A DNA stretch of 64,000 nucleotides from JAJTFW01 sp046330075 (lineage in GTDB: Bacteria; Bacteroidota; Bacteroidia; AKYH767-A; OLB10): contig JAXLTL010000001.1 in NCBI GenBank assembly GCA_046330075.1, positions 558,001-622,000 on the forward strand, read 5' to 3'. The translations under genes were made by a program, and so were the position numbers. Below the pieces are notes generated by a model, which saw only the letters and a program-made list of their open reading frames with translations, did no database searches and had not been told where the DNA came from. Below, in pieces: positions 7,588 through 16,864 of this stretch (within the stretch, counting starts at the first letter, position 1; each line of letters starts with the position of its first letter).

Positions 7588-10131
7588 ATGAAACACCTCC
7601 TGCTAACCTCCTTTCTGATTGCTGTTGTATTTTGCCGTTTTGCAATAGCCGACTCCACTGATACACTCCGGAATGTTTCAGCTTTCAGAGTGGAATCAAC
7701 CCCAAGAATTGACGGAAGATTGGACGAGGAGATCTGGAAAAATGCCATTCCAACTGATTCTTTTACCCAAAGCAGACCAATAGAAGGTCAGCCGGCTACT
7801 CAGCGGACAGAAGTTCGGGTGTTATATACTGATTTTGCTCTTTACGTAGGTGCATGGTGTTATGATACCCAACCAGACAGTATACTGCGACAGTTGGGTA
7901 AGCGTGATCAGGAAGATCTGAATGCCGACAACTTCTACTTCAAATTGGATCCATACAATAATCAGCAGGATGCATACCAGTTTGGGGTTGCTGCATCCGG
8001 GGTTCAGTCTGACTCGAGGTTTAGTGATGAAACGTTTGATGCTGTTTGGAATTCCGCTGTTAGTCACGATCAAAAAGGGTGGTATGTAGAAATGGAAATC
8101 CCCTACTCTGCTATTCGGTTCCCGGATAAGGATATACAGTTATGGGGTGTTCAGTTTACTCGATACATCCGCAGAACCCGGGAATTCGACATGTGGTCGT
8201 ATGTCCCCTCCGTAGCTTCTAATCCTCAACTGTATTGGGGACATCTTCATGGCGTAAAACATGTAAAAACTCCCATTCGCCTCTCTGTTGTACCATATCT
8301 GGGTTTTACCTACAATCATGATCCGGTTTTTGATGAATCAGGTTCTTATCAGTATCTGGATGCCATTTCATATAACATGGGTGCAGATATTAAATACGGA
8401 ATTGATGACCGGTTCACCCTGGATATGACCTTGCTGCCCGACTTCGGTCAGGTCCAGTCTGATCGACTGGTAAAAAATCTCGGTTATACGGAAGTAGTGT
8501 ATGACGAAAACCGGCCATTTTTCAAAGAAGCTACTGAACTGTTCTCAAAGGGCAACTTGTTTTATTCCCGGCGGATTGGGAAAAAGCCAAGTGGATATTT
8601 TGATGTTTTCGATCAGCTTGCTCCTGATGAAAGCATCAAGGAAAATCCAGTGCAGGTCAAGCTTTTAAATTCAGTAAAAGTATCAGGAAGGACTGATAAC
8701 GGATTGGGCATTGGATTTTTCAATGCTGTTACTGATAATGCCTATGCCGTGATCAATACCGGAAATGGGGATACACGTCGTGTACTTACTGAACCATTAA
8801 CGAATTACAATATCCTTGTGCTGGATCAGCAGTTCAAGAACAACTCAAATGTCTATTTTATCAATACAAGTACGATCAGAAGGGAAAGTTATGATGATTC
8901 CAACGTATCAGCACTAGGCATCAAGCTCAGTAACAAGAAAAACACCTACCTGATCAGTACCGAAGGTTTCCTTTCACAAAACTTTACTGCGGATGAAACA
9001 TCTGCAGGAAATACTTTTATCAATAAAGTCGGTTATCGTTATAGCCTTGGGGCAGAAAAACTGGGTGGTAATTTCGGTTATGGAGCCTATCGGAATGTGA
9101 CCAGCCCTGAATGGGATGCAACAGATCTCGGGTATTTTAGGGTTTCAGGTCAAAACAATACAGAAGGTTATTTTCGTTTTAATCGTTATAAGCCCTGGAA
9201 GTTCATTCGTGAAAGTTACAATAACCTGAACATCTATTTTGCCGATGATTTTCATTCCGGAAAAATCGGCGATAACAATACCAGCCTGAGTTTGTTCGCC
9301 AATCTGATGAGTTGGAATGCCGTATTTGGAGGAGCCGGTGCCCAGCTGGTTCGTCCGTATGACTTTTATGAAGCAAGGCAGGAAGGTGTTGTCTTTCATG
9401 GATTGCGATACTATTTTTTCTACGCCGGATACAGTACAGATTACCGGAAGAAGCTGGCGGTGGATTACTCGTTTAATATTTCCAATTTCATGGATCGGTT
9501 CCGTTGGTTCGGATACAATAATGATATCAGTTTCCGGGTAAGGCCAAATGACAAATTGTTTTTGATCTATAAGATTGGGTACTATTTCGATCCTTTTAAT
9601 GTAGGTTTCGCCAATTTCGATGATGAAAACCGATCAGTAATCGGAGGACGACGTCTGGATACCTGGGAAAATAATCTGCAGGTGAACTACACGTTCAGGA
9701 ATAATATGTGGATTACCCTGCTTGCACGCCATTATTGGATTACCGGCGAATACAAGCGGTATTTCAGACTCGATGAAAACGGAGAGCTGCTGGATGCTGA
9801 TGACTATGTTCAGAATAATAATTTTAATTTTAATATTCTGAATGTTGATATTATGTATGAATGGAGGTTTTCACCAGGCAGTATTCTGAATATTGTATAT
9901 AAAAACGCACTGTCTAATGAGACCGGAGTCGTTAGTTATAATTTTGGAACTAATTTCGACAGGATAATGAGGGATCCGCAATCCAGAACAATCACGGTAA
10001 AAATTCTGTATTATCTGGATTATCTTAAGGTGCACGGTAAGATAGGCCGTCGCTATCATAAGCCATCCGGAGATCCGGCTACATCCTCTACATCCCGCAC
10101 ATCCCAACCAGTTAAAGGATTCAAGCTATAA
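7588..10131 (+). CDS. DUF5916 protein with N-terminal CBM9-like domain, outer membrane
   Basis: The 847-residue product has a signal peptide (MKHLLLTSFLIAVVFCRFAIA). Residues 30-230 resemble a family 9 carbohydrate-binding/DOMON-like fold, with the recognisable PRIDGRLDEEIWKNA opening and LYVGAWCYD. The rest is rich in alternating aromatic/polar segments, as expected for a DUF5916 beta-barrel. The C-terminus is polar (Ser/Thr/Pro-rich). DUF5916 proteins are common in Bacteroidota and uncharacterised; location in the outer membrane is inferred from the barrel-like composition. It is probably monocistronic: a -7 box precedes it and a small hairpin terminator follows. Confidence 0.82.
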   Translation: MKHLLLTSFLIAVVFCRFAIADSTDTLRNVSAFRVESTPRIDGRLDEEIWKNAIPTDSFTQSRPIEGQPATQRTEVRVLYTDFALYVGAWCYDTQPDSILRQLGKRDQEDLNADNFYFKLDPYNNQQDAYQFGVAASGVQSDSRFSDETFDAVWNSAVSHDQKGWYVEMEIPYSAIRFPDKDIQLWGVQFTRYIRRTREFDMWSYVPSVASNPQLYWGHLHGVKHVKTPIRLSVVPYLGFTYNHDPVFDESGSYQYLDAISYNMGADIKYGIDDRFTLDMTLLPDFGQVQSDRLVKNLGYTEVVYDENRPFFKEATELFSKGNLFYSRRIGKKPSGYFDVFDQLAPDESIKENPVQVKLLNSVKVSGRTDNGLGIGFFNAVTDNAYAVINTGNGDTRRVLTEPLTNYNILVLDQQFKNNSNVYFINTSTIRRESYDDSNVSALGIKLSNKKNTYLISTEGFLSQNFTADETSAGNTFINKVGYRYSLGAEKLGGNFGYGAYRNVTSPEWDATDLGYFRVSGQNNTEGYFRFNRYKPWKFIRESYNNLNIYFADDFHSGKIGDNNTSLSLFANLMSWNAVFGGAGAQLVRPYDFYEARQEGVVFHGLRYYFFYAGYSTDYRKKLAVDYSFNISNFMDRFRWFGYNNDISFRVRPNDKLFLIYKIGYYFDPFNVGFANFDDENRSVIGGRRLDTWENNLQVNYTFRNNMWITLLARHYWITGEYKRYFRLDENGELLDADDYVQNNNFNFNILNVDIMYEWRFSPGSILNIVYKNALSNETGVVSYNFGTNFDRIMRDPQSRTITVKILYYLDYLKVHGKIGRRYHKPSGDPATSSTSRTSQPVKGFKL

Positions 10132-10148
10132 GTTCCTGATATTGAATT

Positions 10149-10170
10149 CGCCCTTTTTTCGGGCGGTTTT
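10149..10170 (+). terminator. Short rho-independent terminator
   Basis: CGCCC (10149-10153) pairs with GGGCG (10161-10165) around a T-rich loop and is followed by TTTT. The stem is only five base pairs, so confidence is moderate. Confidence 0.5.
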
Positions 10171-10225
10171 AGCTGTTGTTGATATCCGGATACCCAAAAT
10201 TCCGTTCACGGTTGTTTTTAATCAA

Positions 10226-10233
10226 TACTTTTG
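10226..10233 (+). promoter_or_regulatory. -7 promoter element
   Basis: TACTTTTG matches TAnnTTTG perfectly, 13 bases before the ATG at 10247. Confidence 0.5.
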
Positions 10234-10246
10234 AATACTTAAGGAT

Positions 10247-11146
10247 ATGAAAAAACTCCCGCTTCATCTGATCATATTGCTGATACTGTCAGCGTTTACC
10301 AATGTTCACAGTCAAAATTTAATGACAGATCCGGGAACAGCAGTCTTCAATGTATCGGTGGCAGGCACAACATTTAATAGTGTTTTTGACAGCGATGGTG
10401 AAATTAAAGCGACTTCCTCGGCTCTTCACAGTATCCTCAATGCAAAGGTATCTGTTGGTATCAGCGAGCACTTATCCCTCCTTACAAACCTGCCCTTAGG
10501 CGTATACAATCATATTGAGGCCTCTTCAACTGATCCGGGTGGCTTGACTAATGATAAATCTGTTTTCCACCCGGGAGACCTGGAAGCCGGCATCAGATTG
10601 GGAATAAAACCTGAGGACAATTTTTCTGCGGCTTTTACCTATATGCAAAGTTTTGGCACAGGTAAAAGAGACGAATTGTATGGGCTAAACACCGGCTATA
10701 CTGATTTCAATTCTCAATTGCGTTTCCACATAAGATATTCAAAGAATCCCCGCTTTATTTTTCAAACTTATATGGGATATGTGAAACGTTACAAAGGATT
10801 CTCTGATGAGTTTCATGCCGGAATTACCGGATGGTATATTCCATCTTCTCAGTGGAAACTAGAAGCTGCCATGGCAGGAATCCAGCCAATGAAGGACCCG
10901 GAGGATAATTCAAATATTTATCTGCATGGCCTCTATCATAATTATGCCGGGCAGCTGGTTGGAACTGGAAAATTATTTTTTACGCCCGGTGAAGTTCAAA
11001 CTTATCTTGGATTCACTCAGCTATTCAGAGGGCAATTTATTTATGCCTCCCCGATAATAGAGATTGGTGTAATCTTTAAAATCGGGAAAACCGGGCATTC
11101 GTCGAAAACTGAAACTCCCAAAGACGATGCAAAGTTGAAAGACTAA
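10247..11146 (+). CDS. Exported protein, probable outer-membrane beta-barrel
   Basis: The 299-residue product starts with a signal peptide (MKKLPLHLIILLILSAFTNVHS). It continues with alternating hydrophobic/polar strands and many Gly, Tyr and Phe residues, a composition typical of small outer-membrane barrels. Segments such as LHSILNAKVSVGISEHLSL and AGIRLGIKPEDNFSA look like barrel strands of porin/transporter-like proteins, but I cannot name a family. The C-terminus is a hydrophilic Lys/Asp tail. It has its own -7 box. Its stop codon directly abuts the stop codon of a small convergent gene (11147-11293). Confidence 0.6.
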   Translation: MKKLPLHLIILLILSAFTNVHSQNLMTDPGTAVFNVSVAGTTFNSVFDSDGEIKATSSALHSILNAKVSVGISEHLSLLTNLPLGVYNHIEASSTDPGGLTNDKSVFHPGDLEAGIRLGIKPEDNFSAAFTYMQSFGTGKRDELYGLNTGYTDFNSQLRFHIRYSKNPRFIFQTYMGYVKRYKGFSDEFHAGITGWYIPSSQWKLEAAMAGIQPMKDPEDNSNIYLHGLYHNYAGQLVGTGKLFFTPGEVQTYLGFTQLFRGQFIYASPIIEIGVIFKIGKTGHSSKTETPKDDAKLKD

Positions 11147-11293
11147 CTAAAATATTTTGGGCATCAGTAAAAATAAAATTGCCATAGAAAAGAAAAACGT
11201 TAAGGTGATACCAATACCGAATTTCTCAACCGCACTTAGCGGATACGTTTCGTACCTTCTAACCAGGTCAACCAATGTCTTTTCTTGTTTCAT
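11147..11293 (-). CDS. Small single-helix membrane protein (48 aa)
   Basis: On the minus strand an ATG at 11293-11291 opens 48 codons ending in TAG at 11149-11147. The product begins with a charged amphipathic part (MKQEKTLVDLVRRYETYPLS), followed by one strongly hydrophobic helix (about residues 26-44) and a short MPKIF tail. Clean topology, good codon use and an end exactly against the stop of the convergent gene suggest it is real. No family is recognised. A larger minus-strand gene (11357-11761) with a C-terminal helix lies 63 bases upstream, so the two may be co-transcribed. Confidence 0.5.
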   Translation of the reverse strand: MKQEKTLVDLVRRYETYPLSAVEKFGIGITLTFFFSMAILFLLMPKIF

Positions 11294-11356
11294 CCTGAAA
11301 TTAACCTAAGGCAATTTTAGTAATTTTTTTGCACATCTCCCGAAAGTCCAATATTT

Positions 11357-11761
11357 TTAAAGATGACCTGTCAGAAAGTCAATGGTTACAATCAAGATGA
11401 TGAACAGAAAAACAACAACCATAAGATGGAAAAAGTTCGTTGGTTGTTGCAGCCAGTGCCTTCTGAACATCCAGTTCAGCTTCTGACGTTGCATCCAGGA
11501 CAACTGAACCAGGTATTCCCGCTGTGAACTGGAATACTCTGACTCTGTTATAATCCCATTGATATGAATCTTTGATTTTCGGACATCACTTTCAAACATT
11601 ATATTCATGTCCGTTTCGTCGAAGAAAAATTTACGGGGTTTACCGTCGGTATCGACATCAATTCCATTAGAGATCACCCTGCGATTTTTCAGGATTAATT
11701 CTCCTTCAGGCCTACTGTACCTTCCATTGGCTGTACAATAGTATTTCAGGTTTAATTTCAT
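11357..11761 (-). CDS. Hypothetical protein with a C-terminal membrane helix (134 aa)
   Basis: I do not recognise this family. The N-terminal 85 residues look like a small beta-rich soluble domain (LKYYCTANGRYSRPEGELI and later DETDMNIMFESDVRKSKI). A basic/aromatic stretch (QRQKLNWMFRRHWLQ) leads into one C-terminal membrane helix of about 20 residues. This is a tail-anchored arrangement with the soluble part presumably cytoplasmic. It may be co-transcribed with the 48-residue membrane protein downstream. Convincing features are the domain-like composition, the helix and the absence of a better gene on the other strand. Confidence 0.55.
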   Translation of the reverse strand: MKLNLKYYCTANGRYSRPEGELILKNRRVISNGIDVDTDGKPRKFFFDETDMNIMFESDVRKSKIHINGIITESEYSSSQREYLVQLSWMQRQKLNWMFRRHWLQQPTNFFHLMVVVFLFIILIVTIDFLTGHL

Positions 11762-11792
11762 TGGTGGTCTTTGCTTTAGCGCATTTTTTCAA

Positions 11793-11912
11793 TCAGAAAA
11801 GACCTGGTACCTGAAAGCGGTATCGAAATTTAGAATAATCAACTTCTGGCCCATCCTTTCGTATTATTATAATACAAGCTAATATTAGAAATATACACAT
11901 TAGGGTCGCCAT
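11793..11912 (-). CDS. Possible tiny membrane peptide (39 aa)
   Basis: A minus-strand ATG at 11912-11910 opens 39 codons giving one hydrophobic helix (MATLMCIFLILACIIII) followed by a polar tail (RKDGPEVDYSKFRYRFQVPG). A GAAGG-like stretch lies just upstream of the ATG. It is followed by the 134-aa gene on the same strand. The 293 bases between 11761 and the start of the next plus-strand gene hold nothing else that I can identify. Too short to be certain. Confidence 0.28.
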   Translation of the reverse strand: MATLMCIFLILACIIIIRKDGPEVDYSKFRYRFQVPGLF

Positions 11913-12054
11913 GGAGCCTTCAGATGGATGAATCCAACATGAAAATTGCAGACCTTTGAAATCTCCTCTGTTGTTTTCACGTAAAATCAATCTTCAAAGA
12001 CTGCATATTTGCATGAAACAGAAAAACAAGCCTCAATTAGTTATGCGATTCAAG

Positions 12055-13497
12055 ATGAATAAAGCCCTCCATGCGATAGTTGTTCTGGTTACGATCCTGC
12101 TGGTGAGCTATACGGGTTCACAGGCTGCGCCTGCAGGTAATGATGCATCAGGCTATGAGATCAGGATTAAAATCACCGGATTGAGAGATTCATTGGTTCA
12201 TCTGGCAAATTACTATGGTGATAAGCAGTACCTCAAAGATTCAGCCATGGTAGATGCATCTGGGAATGTTGTATTTAAAGGAAGCGAACCCCTGCCTGGT
12301 GGAATTTATCTCTTCGTATTTCCCAACAAAACATATTTTGAACTGCTGGTAGATAAAGAGCAACATTTCAGTCTTGACTGCACAATGGGTCAGGTTATTG
12401 AAACCATGAAAGTCAAGGGTTCTTCGGATAACCAGTTATTCTATGATTATCTTAAGTTTATTCAAGCCTGCTCACAAGAAGTAGAACCCTTGAAGGCAGA
12501 ACGGAAAGCAAAAGAAGACGCAAAAGCATCTACCGCCGAAACAGATTTGAAGATAAAAGCCGTTGATGAAAAAGTTCAGAATTACAAACTGGATTTTATG
12601 AAGACTCATCCCGGACTGATGCTCTCCGCAATTTTTAAAGCATCGCAGGATCCAGAAATTCCCGAACTTCCTGTTAAGTCAGATGGAAAGCGTGATTCCG
12701 CTTTTGCTTATTATTATTACCGTGATCATTATTTTGATAATATAGACCTGGGTGATGAGCGGCTTCTCCGTTCTCCGATTTATCATTCCAAGCTCAATAA
12801 TTTCGTAAAGAATTTGCTCGTGCAGATTCCGGATTCGATCATTCCCTGGACGGATACACTGGTTGCAAAAGCATCGGTAAACAAGGAAACTTTCAAGTAT
12901 ATGGTGTGGTTTCTTACCAATTACTATGAGACCTCAAACATTATGGGTCTGGATGAGGTGTTTGTACATATGGTGAAAAACTATTATACCAAGGAAAAAG
13001 CTTATTGGGTTGATGATGCCACTTTGTACAAAATACAGGACCGGGCAAATATTCTGGAGCCAATTCTTATTGGAAAGAAAGTTAAGAACCTGATCCTTCA
13101 GGATTCAACCGGTAATTACCAGGCATTATATAGCGTGAATTCTCCTTACACTGTATTGTTTTTCTGGGATCCGGATTGCGGACATTGTAAAAAGGCCACG
13201 CCGAAAGTAAAGGCTTATTATGACAAAGTTAAAACCAAGGGCGTACAAATTTTTGCCGTATGTACAGAAGTGGAAATGGAAAAATGGAAAAATTTCATTA
13301 AAGAATATAAACTCGACTGGATAAATGTTGCTGATCCAAAACTCCAGAATAATTTCCGGATAGAATTTGATATTAAAACCACACCTCAAATATTCATTCT
13401 TGACAAGGATAAGAAAATCATTGCCAAGAAAATTGATGAAGAAACATTGGAGAAAATTCTTGATCAGAAACTCTCAGGTACCAGTATAAAGGAATAA
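12055..13497 (+). CDS. Exported thiol-disulfide oxidoreductase (DUF4369 + TlpA-like)
   Basis: The mature protein has an N-terminal DUF4369-like beta domain (YEIRIKITGLRDSLVHLANY), a helical middle (DUF5106-like) and a C-terminal thioredoxin fold with the active site CGHC (375-378) in FFWDPDCGHCKKATP. Such Bacteroidota proteins reduce or isomerise disulfides of exported proteins or cytochromes c. The reading frame is open from 11956, but the ATG at 12055 gives a proper signal peptide (MNKALHAIVVLVTILLVSYT), and a near-consensus -7 box (CATATTTG) ends just before 12013, which would put earlier starts outside the transcript; 12043 is an alternative. A strong bidirectional terminator follows. Confidence 0.82.
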   Translation: MNKALHAIVVLVTILLVSYTGSQAAPAGNDASGYEIRIKITGLRDSLVHLANYYGDKQYLKDSAMVDASGNVVFKGSEPLPGGIYLFVFPNKTYFELLVDKEQHFSLDCTMGQVIETMKVKGSSDNQLFYDYLKFIQACSQEVEPLKAERKAKEDAKASTAETDLKIKAVDEKVQNYKLDFMKTHPGLMLSAIFKASQDPEIPELPVKSDGKRDSAFAYYYYRDHYFDNIDLGDERLLRSPIYHSKLNNFVKNLLVQIPDSIIPWTDTLVAKASVNKETFKYMVWFLTNYYETSNIMGLDEVFVHMVKNYYTKEKAYWVDDATLYKIQDRANILEPILIGKKVKNLILQDSTGNYQALYSVNSPYTVLFFWDPDCGHCKKATPKVKAYYDKVKTKGVQIFAVCTEVEMEKWKNFIKEYKLDWINVADPKLQNNFRIEFDIKTTPQIFILDKDKKIIAKKIDEETLEKILDQKLSGTSIKE

Positions 13498-13502
13498 AAA
13501 AA

Positions 13503-13530
13503 AGAGGGCTTAAGAAGCCCTCTTTTTTTT
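13503..13530. terminator. Bidirectional rho-independent terminator
   Basis: A 9-bp stem (AGAGGGCTT, 13503-13511, with 13515-13523) and a three-base loop are flanked by A-runs and T-runs. It can therefore end both the plus-strand oxidoreductase gene and the convergent minus-strand gene, whose stop codon lies within it. Confidence 0.85.
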
Positions 13531-14271
13531 ATTCCTAACACTTATCCATTGATCCCAATAGCAGACAATGATCGTCCCGTAAAATGCACTACCCATTGCT
13601 ATCACAACAAGGTGCCGTGTCCAGTTCCAGCTTAACCCAAGGGCGATTCTGGCAATGGCAATAGAGCCGGCTACAAATAATATTTTTCCCCAAAAGGAGC
13701 TGCCGGTAAAAAAAACCTTCCATGTTACTGCTGAGAATAGTTTTTTGAAATCTACTAACCAGAATGACATGATGATTAAACCAATTAAAGTACTCAAATA
13801 CCATACGATGTAACAATTTCGCACGTCATATCCTCTTATTTTGGTAAAGTCCAGTAAGAAAGGGATGCGATGCACCATATAACCATTGGCGTGGCAAAAT
13901 GAGTCCCAAATCAGATGAGAACAGATGCTGGTCAGACTGCATAACAGGAAGGACCAGATGTTTTTCTTCAACCATTCAGGGAAATCACTGATTCGTTCAG
14001 CTTGAAAATTTCTGTTCAGAAATGCAAGCCGGGGAAACAGCGCATTAGCCAAAGAATGATGCCACAGAAACGCCAGAATAAAGGTTAGCGGTAAATTGAA
14101 AACGAAGATGCCGGAGAAGGTGTGCGAACTATACGCGGCAGGACTCAACCAGATAAAATACTCCAGATCCGGAACCATTGATCCAATGAGCAATGCGGTC
14201 CATGAGATATTTAGTCTTTTTACGGTCCGAAACGGGAATAACCAGGCCGGATGAGCCGGTGTAAATGGCAT
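13510..14271 (-). CDS. DUF4184 family membrane protein
   Basis: The 253-residue product starts with the family signature MPFTPAHPAWLFPF and GSMVPDLEYF, followed by several membrane helices, an LWHHSLANALFP motif and a central CSHLIWDSFCHANGY. Conserved His and Asp residues in these motifs suggest metal binding as in the YdjM-type hydrolases, but DUF4184 has no established function. It is the last gene of a minus-strand cluster and begins one base after the stop of the OmpA-like gene, so it is surely in the same operon. There is no signal peptide beyond the first helix. Confidence 0.8.
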   Translation of the reverse strand: MPFTPAHPAWLFPFRTVKRLNISWTALLIGSMVPDLEYFIWLSPAAYSSHTFSGIFVFNLPLTFILAFLWHHSLANALFPRLAFLNRNFQAERISDFPEWLKKNIWSFLLCSLTSICSHLIWDSFCHANGYMVHRIPFLLDFTKIRGYDVRNCYIVWYLSTLIGLIIMSFWLVDFKKLFSAVTWKVFFTGSSFWGKILFVAGSIAIARIALGLSWNWTRHLVVIAMGSAFYGTIIVCYWDQWISVRNKKKRAS

Positions 14272-14272
14272 A

Positions 14273-16243
14273 TCAGAGTATCGTGAATTCGGTTCTTCGG
14301 TTTAGTGCCCTACCCTCTTCTGTATCATTTGATGCAAACGGAAGAGCATCACCGTATCCTTTATACGTAATTCTTTCTGCAGAGATACCATTTCCAATCA
14401 GATATTCTCTAACAGCTTTTGCTCTGTTTTCAGATAAAATCTGATTGGCCTTCTTGTCTCCTGTATTATCTGTATGCCCACTCACTTCTATCCGCATTGA
14501 AGCCTGCGACTTCAGCAATGCGATCAATCGTTTTAATTCAGGGTAGGACTCTGATTTCAGGTTGAATTTATTTACATCGAAGAAAATATTTCTCAATACC
14601 ACTTTTTCGCCTGGTTTAGGTTGCTGCAGTTTGATATCGAGCACATAGGCATTTTGCTTATCGGTAGCCTTTTTACATTCAAAGTAATCACTGTAGAACA
14701 GATAGGTTTCCTTATTTACATTCAACATGTAATTTTTACCGGCCGGTAAGCAAGCCATGAATTCACCTTTTTTCTTATCAGTGGTGTTCGACAAAATGGT
14801 TTTACCAGATTCCACATCAATAATTTCAAACTGTGCCGCCAGCGGATTACCGGTGGCTGCATCACTTACTCTTGCTTTGACATAACTTACCAGCAATGGC
14901 TGAGCTTCAGTATAGAGATCAAAAGCATACAAATCGAGGTTACCGAATCCTCCTTTCCGGTCACTTGCAAAATAGGCTTTCTTTCCATCAGCACTTACCA
15001 CCAGACTATTTTCATCCGCGGCTGTATTTATTGGAAATCCAAGATTGACTGGTTTTCCCCACGATCCATCTTCCTGTCTGCGGCTGAAAAAGATATCGAG
15101 TCCGCCCATTCCGGGATGCCCGGTAGAACTAAAGTATAATGTTTGATTGTCGGGATGAATAAATACCGATTCTTCCTGCATTAGCGTATTGATGTTTTCG
15201 CCCAGTTTTACAGGTTCACTCCAGGTCATATCCGTTTGAAAAACAGCCATGTAAATGTCGTATTGGCGGTTTCTTGAAGCATCATAACTCCCTCTTACGA
15301 AATACAAGGTCTTCCCATCGGAAGAGAAACTCGGTTGTGATTCCCAGGCCCCTGTATTAATTGGCGCACCCAGATTGATCGGTTTACTCCAGGTACCGTC
15401 AGGCATTCTTTGTGACAGATAAATATCACAACTTCCTTTGCTATCCGGACGTTCACATGCTGTGAAGAAAAGTACTCTTCCATCTGCAGAGATACTTGGG
15501 GCTCCTTCATTCAGTCCGCTGTTCAGCGGCATTCCGGCATTCTTAGCAATTTGCCAGACTGAATCCTTCCATGCTGATATGTAAAAATCTTCCTGATGAC
15601 CTTCGAGCGATCTGTTATCCGGAATGTCACGTGTAAAAATGATTTCTTTTTGGTCGACAGTGAATGAAGGATAATATTCGGATGAGCTTGTGTTGACGCC
15701 AGCCCCCAGATTTTTTGGATCAAAAGGCACTGGATGTGCAATCGCCTGAATTGCGAAATCACAATTAGACAACCAGCGATCAATGCTGACGCGGCTTTCG
15801 GGAGATAGATTTCCTGAAAGGGATGCAAACCGCATAAAGTCAGCTTTCGCAGTAACATAATTTCCAATTCTGAATTCCAGTTCGCCAGCCAGCTTATTGA
15901 TAACAGGTAAATACGCCGGATCTGTTTTGATGGCCAGATTCAGATACTCCAGCGATGAAGCATAATCTCTCGATTCAATATAGATACTGCTCAGCAGCAA
16001 ATATGCATCTATGAAAGAAGAGTCTTTTCCGATTGCAGATTCCAGTAACTTAATGGCCTTTACATCCTGTCTAGCATCATATTGCTTTTTAGCATCTTCA
16101 AAATCACGGATGGCGCCTTTATTAGTGGAATGGTATTTCTTATTGCCAGTCTGGCAATATGCCTGATTGGAAAAATAAAGGATGCAGGTAATTGTAAGCA
16201 ACAGGAAGAGCGAGGTGAAGCGACGATGTGCAGGATAATTCAT
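14273..16243 (-). CDS. TPR / PD40 propeller / OmpA-domain lipoprotein-like envelope protein (PorE-like)
   Basis: The product (656 residues from the ATG at 16243) has a signal peptide and TPR helices at about 35-150. A run of WD40-like PD40 blades follows at about 190-430 (repeated PSFSSDGKTLYF and YFASDRKGGFGNLDLY type segments). After that come a carboxypeptidase-regulatory-like beta domain at about 445-530 and a C-terminal OmpA peptidoglycan-binding domain (IEVSGHTDNTGDKKANQ, NRAKAVREYL). This order is that of PorE, the type IX secretion component that ties the machinery to peptidoglycan; other paralogs share the layout, so the assignment to PorE is tentative. Its start codon lies three bases from the stop of queE, indicating co-transcription. 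A TTG three bases upstream is a less likely start. Confidence 0.8.
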   Translation of the reverse strand: MNYPAHRRFTSLFLLLTITCILYFSNQAYCQTGNKKYHSTNKGAIRDFEDAKKQYDARQDVKAIKLLESAIGKDSSFIDAYLLLSSIYIESRDYASSLEYLNLAIKTDPAYLPVINKLAGELEFRIGNYVTAKADFMRFASLSGNLSPESRVSIDRWLSNCDFAIQAIAHPVPFDPKNLGAGVNTSSSEYYPSFTVDQKEIIFTRDIPDNRSLEGHQEDFYISAWKDSVWQIAKNAGMPLNSGLNEGAPSISADGRVLFFTACERPDSKGSCDIYLSQRMPDGTWSKPINLGAPINTGAWESQPSFSSDGKTLYFVRGSYDASRNRQYDIYMAVFQTDMTWSEPVKLGENINTLMQEESVFIHPDNQTLYFSSTGHPGMGGLDIFFSRRQEDGSWGKPVNLGFPINTAADENSLVVSADGKKAYFASDRKGGFGNLDLYAFDLYTEAQPLLVSYVKARVSDAATGNPLAAQFEIIDVESGKTILSNTTDKKKGEFMACLPAGKNYMLNVNKETYLFYSDYFECKKATDKQNAYVLDIKLQQPKPGEKVVLRNIFFDVNKFNLKSESYPELKRLIALLKSQASMRIEVSGHTDNTGDKKANQILSENRAKAVREYLIGNGISAERITYKGYGDALPFASNDTEEGRALNRRTEFTIL

Positions 16244-16246
16244 CAA

Positions 16247-16864
16247 TCAGGGTACGTTGATAATTTTATGTGTTTGAAGTGAAATCCGCCATTCCGGACG
16301 TTGTTTAACATAATCAATAATTGGTCCGATGTGGCGATGAAATCTTTCATATTCAGGTTGCAGATACAACTGACAATTTTCCTTCACCATTTCTGCATAT
16401 TTTCCCGCCCATTCAAAATCACTTGGATGATTGATAATTACCTTGAGTTCATCTGCCCGTTTGATCATTTCATCCAGCGGCGCTTTGAACTTTTTCGGTG
16501 AAAGGCAAATCCAGTCAATTTCACCTCTTAAGGGATATGCTCCGGATGTTTCAATAGCTACATAGAAACCTTCGGATTTAAATAAACGCACAAGATCAGT
16601 TAAATCGTATATCGCAGGTTCACCTCCGGTAATTACCACAAAACGGGATGGAGTGCGAAGTGCATTTTCTACAATTTTATTAATCGGAAGCAATGGATGG
16701 GCGTCCTTATCCCACGACTCTTTCACATCGCACCAGGAACAACCTACATCGCAACCTCCCAATCGGACAAAATATGCAGGCCGGCCACTATAGTAACCTT
16801 CACCCTGGATGGTATAAAATGCTTCCATGACAGGTAAAAAACCGGTCATGACTTCAAACGACAT
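16247..16864 (-). CDS. queE: 7-carboxy-7-deazaguanine synthase
   Basis: QueE is a radical SAM enzyme that converts 6-carboxytetrahydropterin to 7-carboxy-7-deazaguanine in queuosine/7-deazaguanine biosynthesis. The 205-residue product has the N-terminal PVMEAFYTIQGEG signature and the cluster-binding motif CDVGCSWC (Cys38, Cys42, Cys45), then VVITGGEPAIYDL and a C-terminal LQTHKIINVP. The length fits the compact bacterial form. Its first 11 bases overlap the end of folD, implying coupled translation. Other queuosine genes are not in the window. Confidence 0.92.
   Translation of the reverse strand: MSFEVMTGFLPVMEAFYTIQGEGYYSGRPAYFVRLGGCDVGCSWCDVKESWDKDAHPLLPINKIVENALRTPSRFVVITGGEPAIYDLTDLVRLFKSEGFYVAIETSGAYPLRGEIDWICLSPKKFKAPLDEMIKRADELKVIINHPSDFEWAGKYAEMVKENCQLYLQPEYERFHRHIGPIIDYVKQRPEWRISLQTHKIINVP

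Noticed and set aside
11956..12054. Upstream extension of the thiol oxidoreductase frame
   Set aside because: It precedes the signal peptide and mostly lies before a near-consensus -7 box.
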